Source of the DNA: Symbiodinium natans
Lineage: Eukaryota > Sar > Dinophyceae > Suessiales > Symbiodiniaceae
Assembly: GCA_905221605.1 (NCBI GenBank)
Contig: CAJNDS010000356.1
Span: forward strand, 95,010-159,009
Direction of reading: 5' to 3'
Length of the DNA: 64,000 nucleotides
Shown here: positions 24,001-34,855 of the stretch, piece after piece
Position numbering within the stretch: position 1 is the stretch's first letter
How the letters are laid out: the number at the start of each line of letters is the position of its first letter
The notes under the pieces: model-generated
Databases searched by the model: none
Seen by the model: only the letters and a program-made list of their open reading frames with translations
What the model was told of the DNA's origin: nothing
Made by a program: the position numbers and the translations under genes

Positions 24001-26718
24001 AAACCCCAATCCAAAGACTCTTTGGAGGGCAGTTTGGGTGGAAGAGGGGCTCCAGTCTCCAGTGATGCGGAAGGTTAGCAAAGATGGTCTAGCCGGGGCC
24101 TTGTTAGCTGGACATCGGGTTTAGGGTTTAGGATTTAGGGTTTAGGGTTTAGGGTTCAGGACATCGGGTAGAATCATGCCTCGGTAGGCCCTTGGGACAT
24201 TTTATGCTTTCTTTTGTTGGGTTTAAGAGGACCATATTCAGGAATATTTTTAAGGGCCATCCTACATGCTGATCCCTAGATCTTAAACCCTATCTGGGCT
24301 AGACGGGTGGTAAGGAAATATCTTGGGCGCCATCTGGGGCCCTAAACCCTAAACCCTGGATCCTGTCAACTGGTTTGCGCAAGGCCGTCGTGACCTGGAG
24401 CTCCGAGAAGAACAAGAAGCTGTTTCTTGCGGCAAAACTTGGGGGGGATGTCGTCAGGTTTTGGGTTTGTGGTTAGGGTTTTGGGTGTAGGGTTTAGGGT
24501 TCAGGGTTGAGGGTTTTAGGCTTAGAGTGGAACAGGTTTCGGGCACTGGGGAGTTTCCACCCTCAAGCCTCAACCTTTGTCAACCTTTGCCATCATCTTT
24601 GTAATGTGCAGGAGGAACCCTAAACCCCAAACCCCAAAAACCCCAAACCCAACTGTTCCATAACTTCCTCAGCCCACCTGAATCCCGCACTTCCTAATCC
24701 TACAAAGCCTGAACCCCAGTCAAAAGTAGGGCAGAAAGGCAAGATGAAGCTCGATGCCTATCTCCTAGGGTTTAGGCAAAAGGGTTAGAAGTATAAACCT
24801 CGGACGTCACAGTTCAGCTATGCGGGTGGCGGTAAAAACCTAAACCATTACTTGAATAAGATACTGTGGCTTGAAGTCACGACGATGTCCTGACCATTCG
24901 ACTAGGGTGAAAATTCCTAAGCCCTAAACTCCAAGCCCCAAACCCTAAACGCTTGTACTGGGCCCGAGGTTCCAGGATCTGAAGATCTACTCGAATGAGG
25001 AGACGGAAGCCAGACAGGAGGCGCACGCATGGAGGTTTTTTTTTTTTTTTGGGGGGGGGAGGTTTAGGGTTCGGGGTTTAGGTTCAGTTCAGGGTTTAGG
25101 GTTTAGGGGGGGGGGGGGGGGGGGGAAAGGCGGTTTAGGGATGTCGGGTTTGGGGTCTATTAGTCCATAGTTTTTAGGGTGAAAAGGGATTAGGAATTCT
25201 TGAGGTGGGTCTTCGCAAACGCATGTTGGGGCTCAAAAGCCTCGGGGGGTGGCTGGGAATGCGGGACTGGATCCCGATAGCCTCAAATGGGAGTTTCCCA
25301 AGGAGGGGTTTCAGGGTTTCCCAAGTAGAGGTGCTGTCTCCGAAAATTCAAAAATCCTGAGCTCAGGATTCGTGAGTAGTGAGCTGAGTCAGTCAGAACG
25401 TTCTGGAAGGTTCGACTTTGTCGGGTTGTGTGTTAGCTATCATCACAGATGGCCATCGAATAGCTGCACGCTGTACAAAAGCGTGCTTGGCAGGTCATGC
25501 TGGAGAACTATATCACTTGCCTCACGATTGAAGCACAGACCATGATCAACATGGTGGACACCGGCTTCATTCCTGCTCCTTAGGGATACTTGGAAATAGT
25601 CTTTATTTTTTTTGTACTGTAATTCCCCGAAGAAACAGTTAAATGTATAGATTTTGCCAGGGTTCCGAGTTCAGTATAGGCTTGTGCCAAAGATCTCAAG
25701 AAGTGCGAAAACATGACCAGCAAGTACTCCGAGCCGAGAAAAGCCGCCTACGAAGCGATCGTGGACGAGACTCCTGGATGCAAGGGTTTACGGTTCAGGG
25801 TTTTGGGTTTTGGGCTTAGGGCTTAGGGCTTAGGGTTTAGGGAAGTCTCTTGGAAAGGGTTTAGGGTTTGGGTTTTGGGTTTGGCGTTTAGGGCCAGGGT
25901 TTAAGGTACGCGAAACATGTTGAGCTTTGGGTGGATCTTGAATCCTCCCGGCAGAGCCCGACAAAGATATGATGCTAAACCCTGAACTGGACATGCTGGT
26001 TCACGAAGTTCCGGACCATCCATAAACCCTAAACCCTAACACCTAGGGTGGCAAAAACAAATCCCTAAACCCTAAACCCTACACCTCAAACCCTAAACCC
26101 TAACCAGGCTTGAAAAGCTCAAAGCGTCCATGGACGCCCTGCCGCACGGTGACCTCGAGAAGGAGGCAACCTACCTTTGCGACAAGGTGAAGGTGCAGAT
26201 GGGCTCGCTCAGAGAGGCCCTGTTTGCTCTTTTTGGGGGTTGGGGTTTAGGGTTATTAGGGTTATTGGGGTCATTGGGGTCATTAGGGTTATTAGGGTTT
26301 TTAGGGTTTAGGGTAGGGGGATTAGGGTTTAGGGTTTTGGGTTCCCTTCACAAAAGATGTGCTACCTGTGGAAAGCAGCAGTAGCACTGGTAACAGCAGT
26401 AAAGATGGTGTGGCAAGAAATGCACCTGCGAGAATCCTTCAGTTCAGGCTGTGGACAAAGCAGAATCCATGATGGAGAGCAGCCGCTGTCTTGCAAGATC
26501 GGATTGCTTTGGGGTAGGGTTCGGCCAGCTTGCCGCAATCTCTAGCTAGACCTGGGCATGAAGGTGCCAAACATGCTTCTGCTTCGGGCTTAGGAGATCA
26601 TTCGAAGCACTGGACGTCGGATCGTGCGAACGTGTAATTCAAACATTCGCCTGTTGATCTCCGAGGCCTGTATCCGTACCCGACGTACGAGCAGATGATC
26701 TACTCGCACCATTTTTGA
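18087..26718 (+). CDS. glnN: Glutamine synthetase type III (GSIII/GlnN), about 18 exons
   Basis: This enzyme makes glutamine from glutamate, ammonia and ATP. Exons in order with diagnostic text: 18087-18195 ([15 protein letters not shown]); about 18574-18636 ([14 protein letters not shown]); about 19723-19819 ([20 protein letters not shown]); 19971-20024 ([12 protein letters not shown]); 20201 to about 20990 ([89 protein letters not shown]); 21165-21229 ([12 protein letters not shown]); 21740-21763 (EAPPAIIS); about 22010-22090; 22432-22515 ([20 protein letters not shown]); about 23030-23138 ([19 protein letters not shown]); 23524-23589 ([19 protein letters not shown]); 23837-23865 ([10 protein letters not shown]); about 24381-24445; about 24975-25030; 25494-25577 ([20 protein letters not shown]); 25680-25794; 26107-26214; 26448-26490; and 26671-26718 ([15 protein letters not shown], stop). 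Motifs cover the whole GSIII length, so the gene looks intact. Several donors are GC. Introns hold telomere repeats and introners. The start codon upstream of 18087 and some joins are unresolved. Confidence 0.92.
18426..18556 (+). repeat. Telomere repeat array (CCCTAAA)n inside a GSIII intron
   Basis: About eighteen CCCTAAA units, the longest perfect block in the window, sit between the first two recognisable GSIII exons. Confidence 0.95.
18870..19598 (-). CDS. Possible antisense ORFs nested in a GSIII intron
   Basis: Two minus-strand open frames, 19598-19170 (142 codons, with [20 protein letters not shown]) and 19079-18870 (69 codons, with [20 protein letters not shown]), have protein-like composition and lie in the intron between exons at 18574 and 19723. 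They are separated by a short CCCTAAA block that could be an intron. No family is recognised, and every confident gene here is on the + strand, so this may be chance or a decayed gene. Confidence 0.25.
23689..23803 (+). mobile_element. Introner, family F, inside a GSIII intron
   Basis: GTGGGTAGTTCTCTAAATT at the left is mirrored by AATTTAGAGAACTACCCAC at the right, a nearly perfect 19 bp terminal inverted repeat. It shares the intron at 23590-23836 with a TTTAGGG block. Relatives are at 34998-35116 and 39757-39880. Confidence 0.85.
24186..24267 (+). mobile_element. Introner, family E, in the GSIII intron region
   Basis: TAGGCCCTTGGGACATTTTA at the left, GGGCCATCCTA at the right, internal GAGGACCATATTCAGGAATA; matches 50254-50338 closely. 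It lies between GSIII exons near 23865 and 24381, together with telomere-repeat blocks at 23927-24005 and 24118-24160. Confidence 0.75.
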
Positions 26719-28329
26719 GCATGGGTTCACTCCGAAAGCGGCTGACCCTGGCAGCCAGCAAATCCTATTTTGTGCTCAATGAGAGCTGACGTTGACAGTC
26801 AGAAAATCGTTTACAGCAGTTGACACTTAGCTGCTTCGAGCTTGCGCAGCTATGTTCAAGTTGAGCTTGAACAACCTGTCAAGCCAGCATATCGGTTTTC
26901 CCCGGACCCGTCACCAGGCACAGGATCCCAAGGAAAGATTATCCGTGTTGGCCTTGTCTTATCACTCGCCTTCAGTCGCGCACATCTCACAAGCTGGTTA
27001 AGAAGAGCATGGGGTAAGTGCATGAAAGTCAGCCCCTTTAAAAATAAGCGCGCAAATTGGTCGACAGCAGACACGTCTTTGCTAGTCTAGGGTGTCACAG
27101 CGCAATGCAAGGCGACGCCAGCTGGCGGCAGAGCAAGACAGGCGTCAGTGGCGTCAGGGTTGCTGCTGAGATCTGCTGAGCCCGACACTGAACATCACCG
27201 AACAAACAGCGCCCTCTTGGCAGGTTGGAGGCCGCTCAGCGCCAGACGCTTGATATCTTAATTATGATGGGAGGGACACCTTGCAGATCTCAGCACAGCA
27301 GTATGTCTGAGGCCTTCAGTGCCAGATTCGTGGGTGGCAAGGACGGCGGATCGCGCAGGCAAGCGCGGAGCAATAACCACCCTGTGCTCCGCACGCCGCA
27401 TCCGGCCAAGCATTCTGAAGCACAGGCAAAGAGGCAGCGTGTCAAGCAGAAGGCCGGAGGGGGTCGGGGGGAGGGGCATGGGTTAGACACTTGGGGTACT
27501 GTAATTAATCCCCATTATAAGGACTTAGTAGAAGGGTGAACATCCCAAGAGAGCTGCACAAAATGCCACGAGTGCATCTTTACGAAGCTCGGCGGACGTG
27601 AAGTGGAGGTTTCCGAAATTCGGGGTACCTTGTTGGTGTCCCTTTTTTGCTCTACTTGAGGGAATCCTGCTATTTGGGGGTTTATTCTAGGGGTCCCCTG
27701 TGGTCGTAAACTCCCCAATCTTTGGAGGTGTTTTACACTCACTTGTTTGGTCAGGTGAGCGCCGGAGTTGCGATTTGTGTCGTGAGGTTGTGATTGGAGT
27801 TTGTTTGTTAAGCCGTTTCGTGACCTCTCTCGACTTGCGAAACCTCACCCACCTCAAGCTAAGACCTTCCTTCGGCCCCATGTTGACATTGGCATAGAGG
27901 CCAGCCTGGCAGCCGAACGCCAGGACCGCAGCTACTCGTAGCATGTTGAATGGGATGTCCCAGCTGCCATCAGGGTCCCCACACCGTGTGCAAGCTGCCA
28001 CTTGTTGCATGGGCATGGCGCATGTTTGTTCTTGTGTCTTCACGAGGTCGGGCGCAGTTGCTGCAGCCGCCCCCAGCCGGCGTTAAACGTGCGTATCGTG
28101 CGCCGAAAACCGGCGCCGCCACTCGGCTTCAGTTTTGCAACTGAAGGCAAATTGCATATAGCAGGGAATCGCAGAGAGGTGGTACTTGACGTCAATCGGT
28201 GTTGCATGCAGTATCATGCAGTGCTTCCGAAAACCGCTTGGCTACGTTTCTACGCTTTGGCTCAGGGTGCCGCCTTTTTTTGTCACGTAACCTGGAACCA
28301 ACAGCGCTTCCTTACATAACAACTACTTC
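26719..28329. other. Intergenic region, no convincing gene
   Basis: The largest frames are 26842-27090 (+), 27225-27539 (+) and 28043-27687 (-, containing NMLRVAAVLAFGCQAGLYA). None resembles a known family, and starts and ends are not supported. A family I introner-like segment occurs near 27614-27720 (TTCCGAAATTCGGGGTACC ... CTATTTGGGGG). The last 300 bp are the presumed 5' region of the Cys-rich gene. Confidence 0.4.
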
Positions 28330-29604
28330 ATGACCATGCTGCGGCACTTGGTCAGTGCGGCATTGGCTATCACTGCCTTGGCAATGCAACCACAGGATAT
28401 GGAGGCGTTGCCTGCAGACGATGTCTGTGACGGTGAAGAGTGCAGCCTCTCTTTGCGCCAATTGCGTGGTTTGCAGTCCGAGAGTCCTGTTGCTGAGCAC
28501 AACGCCTCCGTGAACACCTCCGACAGCAATACAACCGACAGCGCTGCGGACGTGCCGACCGTGCCGACCGTGCCGACCGTCGAGACCTCCGGCTCCAATT
28601 CCACAGAGACGGGCAAAGAGAGTGCAGAAGAGTCAGAGGCGCCGCAAGCACCAGTCACCGCCAACACCCCGGTGCAAATCTACGTCCCTGACCCATCCGA
28701 AACCATCGAACCCAGCGGGGCTGATGACGAGGGGGAGACTATCAGCAAAGTCAACGAGACACTGAAGCAGGATGAGAGGGAGAAGGAAGAAGGTGGAAGT
28801 TGCTGCTTCAGCGGGGAGAGCAGCAAAGACACCTGCGGAACTTGCTACCCAATGTCGATTGCCTCCTACAAGAGCAAGTGCTCTAGAAAGGTCTCTTGTC
28901 TCGGTGAGTGTGCTGGAACCTGGTGTCCAACCAAGTGTGTGATGAGTGCTGCTGATCCGGGCAATATGTGCGGCACAGCATTTCCCAAGGGCACTGCCGT
29001 CGAAGACAGCTTCTGCGCTTCGTCCAAAGACGCTTGCAAAAGCTGCAAAGGAGAATGGTGCCGCGCGGGCCACGCATCCAACTTTAAAGTTGAAGAGGAC
29101 AGCTATGGCCGCGAAGAGAATGTGTACGTGCCACCAGAAGATACCAATGGCTTTTGCTGCTATCGTGGAAACACATCTGCTGCAGAAGGCATGTGTGGCG
29201 CCTGCGCAGACGTTGCGAAGGATGAGACGTGCTCCGAGAAGACGCGCTGCGGCGGCTGTGGTGGGACTTGGTGTCCTGGGCCCAAGTGTGTGAAAGCCTA
29301 CAAGGACGAAGCCAACCCGTGTGGCAGTGCGTATCCTCTCTCGGGCATTGCGGCAGCAGATGACTACTGTTCCTTGAACGAGAAGCAATGTGCGAGTTGC
29401 AAGGGCTCGTGGTGCCCCATCAGCAACATCACTTATTCCGACGGCACCAAGTATGACCCCAACGAAGGTTGGCATGCCCATGGAGACCAGAGACTGACTC
29501 CTGAGAATGCCACAGCAACGGCCGAGGCTGAGGAGGAGGTAGAGAACGATGACACTATCTCAGATCTCTTTCCGGATGGGCTTGCAGATCATGGAGTGCC
29601 CTGA
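28330..29604 (+). CDS. Secreted Cys-rich tandem-repeat protein (intronless, 424 aa)
   Basis: The ATG at 28330 precedes a hydrophobic stretch (LVSAALAITALAM), a likely signal peptide. Residues about 45-145 form a low-complexity Ser/Thr/Glu/Pro linker with a VPTVPTVPTV run and NxS/T glycosylation sites. Two copies of a Cys-rich module of about 90 residues follow (about 157-250 and 275-370). Each has CC, CGxC, CxxC and TWCP/SWCP elements, for instance CGGCGGTWCPGPKCV and CASCKGSWCP in the second copy. An acidic tail ends at 29604. Regular Cys spacing suggests disulfide-bonded extracellular modules; I cannot name the family. It is the only confident gene here with no intron in its whole length. 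Confidence 0.85.
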   Translation: MTMLRHLVSAALAITALAMQPQDMEALPADDVCDGEECSLSLRQLRGLQSESPVAEHNASVNTSDSNTTDSAADVPTVPTVPTVETSGSNSTETGKESAEESEAPQAPVTANTPVQIYVPDPSETIEPSGADDEGETISKVNETLKQDEREKEEGGSCCFSGESSKDTCGTCYPMSIASYKSKCSRKVSCLGECAGTWCPTKCVMSAADPGNMCGTAFPKGTAVEDSFCASSKDACKSCKGEWCRAGHASNFKVEEDSYGREENVYVPPEDTNGFCCYRGNTSAAEGMCGACADVAKDETCSEKTRCGGCGGTWCPGPKCVKAYKDEANPCGSAYPLSGIAAADDYCSLNEKQCASCKGSWCPISNITYSDGTKYDPNEGWHAHGDQRLTPENATATAEAEEEVENDDTISDLFPDGLADHGVP

Positions 29605-30027
29605 ACAGGGGGTGGGGGGGCATTTTGCGCCAAGACCTGGGTTTAGAGTTCTTTTGACTTCTCTCAGTATCCAGCCCTGGGGCCCGTTGTGCTCGGGCTC
29701 TGGCCACCTGGAGGCGAGAAGACAGGCTCAAGGAAGGGCCCAGGCACAAGCGCTAGCGCAACTGTCACTCGCATTTCTATGGTGAAAACCACCAGATGTC
29801 TCTCTCACGTAGACATCGCCTAGACCGCGTTACAGTAAGCTGGAAAAAAGACTCGCAAGGGACATCCCTGCACACCACTATGCAGAAGCGAAGAAACATA
29901 TACGGTGCGGGGGAAGGAGAGACCACCAGGACTCCAGACACAGTGGTGCGTATCTGAATCTCTGAATCTTAGCCGCGAGCATGCGTGATTCAAGGACACT
30001 GCCGCTGCGACATCGGCCCGTGAGGCC
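29605..30027. other. Intergenic/UTR, nothing recognised
   Basis: Presumed 3' untranslated region of the Cys-rich gene and 5' region of the RS gene. No repeats of the telomere type except a GGGTTTAGAG word at 29639. Confidence 0.4.
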
Positions 30028-30877
30028 TTGATGTCTGTGTTATCCTGTGCTCCATGTGACGTCGGGCGGCTGCTTTGCATTGCTTGTCAGGACGCAAGTG
30101 ATGCAGCAATCATGGGGGTCGCTCTCTCGGACCACCACGACGTGATGCAAGCCTCGTCCAGTTTGCGGAGCCCGCCGCTGGACCCCCCATTACAGTCGCC
30201 AGAGCAGCCTGCAGAAGCAAGCATGCCATCAAGGAGCGAGCCCAACCAACCACCAACCCAGTCACCGTCAGACGCCCATCCTGATCTCGACAATTACCAT
30301 CTCCAGTCGGGAACCGGATCGCCTGCCGGCAAGTCAATCAGACTACACCAGGGGTCCGGGGAAGATGAAGGGCATGAGTCGAGATCACGATCACCAAGTG
30401 GCTCCCCAAGCAGATCGCCGAGCAGGTCACGTGACGACAGTGCTGAACCCAGCAGGTCGCCTACCAGGTCAGCCAGCGGGTCAACCAGCAGGGAACTCAG
30501 CCCACGACGTGAACCAAGCGACCTGCCGCCCTCACCGTCTCCTGCGCACGGCGGCCCTTACAGGCAAGCTCGAAGTTCCCTAAACCCTAAACCCTTACTA
30601 GGGTACCCTCTGTTGACATCCAGGCCTCAAAAAGACGACTCTATACACAATTCTCATATTTCATATTTAAAAAATCATATCTGCATACATATACACCTGG
30701 AGAGAGAAAGAAAAGCTGATTTCTGGTATTTTTCACATGAACATAGAAACACAGGCCATGAAAAGGCTAGCTTCGCCCCGCATTGGGAGGTCTCCGAGCC
30801 GGTCCGCCAGCAGATCGCCGAGCAGGTCGCCGAGCAGGTCGCCCAGTCCAGGCCGAAGTTTGCCTCTTTCTGCCTGA
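30028..30877 (+). CDS. RS-rich (Arg/Ser repeat) protein, two exons
   Basis: Exon 1 (30028 or the ATG at 30112, to 30563) is Pro/Ser-rich and then RS-rich ([20 protein letters not shown]). It ends at a GC donor (ACAG|GCAAGC). After an intron with a CCCTAAA block and AT-rich text, exon 2 (30766-30877) follows an AAAAG|G acceptor and, in the phase required by exon 1, reads [20 protein letters not shown] before a TGA at 30875-30877. RS domains are typical of splicing regulators (SR proteins). No RNA-recognition motif is visible, so this may be an SR-related protein or a fragment. The uninterrupted open frame that continues past 30870 runs into microsatellite and is not the real product. Confidence 0.6.
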
Positions 30878-30951
30878 TTCAGTTCATTGTCGAAGTACGG
30901 ACATGCATACGTACACCACCCCCACCAACACCACCCCTCTACATACACATA

Positions 30952-32573
<1,622 letters not shown>

Positions 32574-32701
32574 TTGTTATTTCTCTGCTCTTGTTGCTTG
32601 AGTTTTCGCTTTGTGTTGTTGTTATTGAGAAGTTGCTGCGTCTTGAATGCAAGCCGTCTACTCCTGGAGCAGCACAATCAACCAATCACTGCAAGTTCAC
32701 C

Positions 32702-33753
32702 ATGCCGCAGTCTTTGCCTTCACCTTGTGATGTTCCCCCTCATTCTAGCAGGCCTTAATAGGGATGATAGTACCCCCCCATTATGGGGTTTAGGGTTTAG
32801 GGTTAGGGTTTAGGGTTTAATCCAATTAAGGGCTCTTTGTTTAAGGGGAGACATCCCGAACCTTCGCCTTGCTGTGACTGTCAGGGTCCGTGGACCATGC
32901 CCCGTCGGAAGTGCCAAGTCTCGGTAAGGAACTCAGGAGACCAAGCGCGTCATTTGTTGTAGGATGGGATGCTCCCCCTTCATACTTAAAGGTCCTTAGT
33001 AGGGATTACAATAGAGGGGGCGGGTACTAAGGACTGTGTGCATAAGGGGGAACCTCCCAATGCGTAGGCAAGCAACATGCATCAAGTGGTCCATCTTGGA
33101 TCGTGGTGGTTGTGATATGAAATGGGATGTTCCCTCTTTTCCTAACAGTCCGAAATAGGGATTATAGCAGGGGGCACTATACTCCCTATGAAGGACTGTT
33201 AGTATAAGGCACATCCCAAGATACGAATGTGACTTCTGAGGTTCTGCCGACTGACGCTGAAATGCCCGGGAGCAGCATCCGTAAGCTCCTTTTGTACATA
33301 CTTGGCCTTCACGCCGCTCCGATGTCCTGTACCATGAACATGATGGTTGGGAAGAAGCTGACATACCTAACTTGGAATGTTCCCCCTTATACGAACAGTC
33401 CTTAATGGGGATTATAGTTCCTCCCTTTTTTGTCCCTACTAAGGACTGTTAGCATAAGGGGGAACATCCCGAGACCTGACGTATACCCCAGGCAAGAAGG
33501 TTGTGCACAACACACCTGTCCCGAAAACGCCCTCTGCACATGCCGCTCTCTCAAGGGGTAAGAGGTCGCTGTCCGCACAGGTTTAGGGTTTAGGGTGCTA
33601 CTGGACAAACGATACTCCACTCTTCATCCAAGACAAGGCGGTGCTGCCTAGTACCATGTATGCTCAGGGGCCAGCAGCCTGCCAGCACACAATCTCCACA
33701 TGCGATGCGCTGCGCACCCGTGCGCAGCTGATCTTCAAGCAGGTCCTCAAATA
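32702..33753 (+). CDS. Unidentified gene carrying four family C introners
   Basis: Exon text from about 32948 runs through introners at 32964, 33117 and 33368. Removing each with its flanking repeat gives one continuous frame: CIKWSILDRGGCD, TNVTSEVLPTDAEMPGSSIR, KLLLYILGLHAAPMSCTMNM, VGKKLTYLTYTPGKKVVHNT, then a telomere-type intron near 33580-33597 and YWTNDTPLFIQDKAVLPSTM, ending at TAG 33751-33753. A more 5' exon with an ATG at 32702 (MPQSLPSPSPCCDCQGPWTM across the introner 32727-32864) does not join in phase by simple rules. No family is recognised. Confidence 0.55.
32727..32864 (+). mobile_element. Introner, family C, containing a telomere-repeat block
   Basis: Termini GTGATGTTCCCCCTC and GGGGAGACATCCCGA; flanked by ACCTT at 32722-32726 and 32860-32864. 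The centre holds TTTAGGG units (32787-32818), so telomere-type DNA lies inside the element. Confidence 0.75.
32964..33068 (+). mobile_element. Introner, family C
   Basis: Left ATGGGATGCTCCCCCTTCAT, right AAGGGGGAACCTCCCAATGC; flanked by GTAGG (32959-32963, 33064-33068). Internal AAAGGTCCTTA and TAAGGACTGT are partly inverted. Confidence 0.75.
33117..33222 (+). mobile_element. Introner, family C
   Basis: Left ATGAAATGGGATGTTCCCTC, right AAGGCACATCCCAAG; flanking GAT (33114-33116, 33220-33222). Excision joins TGT GAT ACG AAT in frame. Confidence 0.75.
33368..33476 (+). mobile_element. Introner, family C
   Basis: Left TAACTTGGAATGTTCCCCCT, right GGGGGAACATCCCGAG; flanking ACC (33365-33367, 33474-33476). 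Excision joins ACA TAC CTG ACG in frame. Confidence 0.8.
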
Positions 33754-34855
33754 GATCCTGGAGGCGGGACCTGCCAGTACTACTCGGAAGTTATGAATCT
33801 CCAAATGTGACGTGCTAGGCTAGCAGAGGACTTAGCCATTCCGTCAAGTACCCTTAAGCCATTAAACCCCAAAACCCTCAACCAAGAAAAACCCTAAACC
33901 CTTCGCAGCCTAAACCCTAAACCCTAAACCCCCAAAAGTCGTGGCCAAAAAAATCCCCTAAACGACAGGATCCTCAGAGCGTGTCCATCGACTTCGGCGC
34001 GAAGCCAAGCGGAGATTCTGCCAACTTCTTACATGCACGACCACATTCGGCTACGTTCTGTGTATATGTACTTTCAAACTGGTTTTTTCCAGTTCATGTT
34101 CTTCATTGCTTTTTACATTGTTATGGGTTTGTGATTGTGTTTTTTTGGTATTGTGCGGCCATGTTGAGTTGAGTTTGGCCTCCCCGCAAAACTCTTGTGG
34201 CTCGTGCTTCTCTCCGAGCTCTACCGAACTGCTGAATGACATTTTGGAGCAGATAGGTTGCGCATTAAACTTGATGGAAGAGGTGTGGGAAGTCTTGCTG
34301 TAGTCATGAGAACTGCCATCGCTGCCTTCTTTTCCCTGGCTACGGCTGCTGTGGTTGCAGCTTATGGGCCAGAGGCATTGCAGGACCGTGAGCATGTCTA
34401 GCATGATGCACACCACCTTTTGAGGGGCTATATAAATTTAAAAAACAAATTACATATATATATATAAGTATACATATATATGTTTTTTATTTATTTGATT
34501 TATTTATGTATGTATGTATGTATGCATGTATATATGTAGACACATGTGTATTTCTACAAGTAACTAGCTTTTCATGAAATGTAGCATACATATGTAAATT
34601 TGCATCTATTCTTTCTGACTATAGCAAGCCGTTTAGTTTGGAGAGCGGCTGATCCTTCCGTCAGTTCAGAGTGTACTGATAGCTCAGACCAATCAGCCTG
34701 GTTGCTGCAAAGGGCAGGATATGTCGCTAAACGGAGTGGAACACACTGACTCCATTCTTGAGTCGGAGCTGTGGATTCACGATGTCGCGATGTCTCAAGA
34801 AGGGCTCGATAGATTTAGTGGGTCCACTTCTCAGGGGTAAGCTTGGAGAGTCCAG
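33754..34855. other. Spacer with telomere-type blocks and AT microsatellite
   Basis: CCCTAAA blocks at 33890-33935 and TATATA/TATGTA repeats at 34440-34560. Open frames at 33981-34172 (+) and 34416-34051 (-) have no recognisable motifs. A first exon of the carboxypeptidase gene with its signal peptide is expected here but was not found. Confidence 0.4.

Noticed and set aside
28633-29481. Minus-strand 282-codon frame
   Set aside because: Antisense shadow of the Cys-rich repeat gene.
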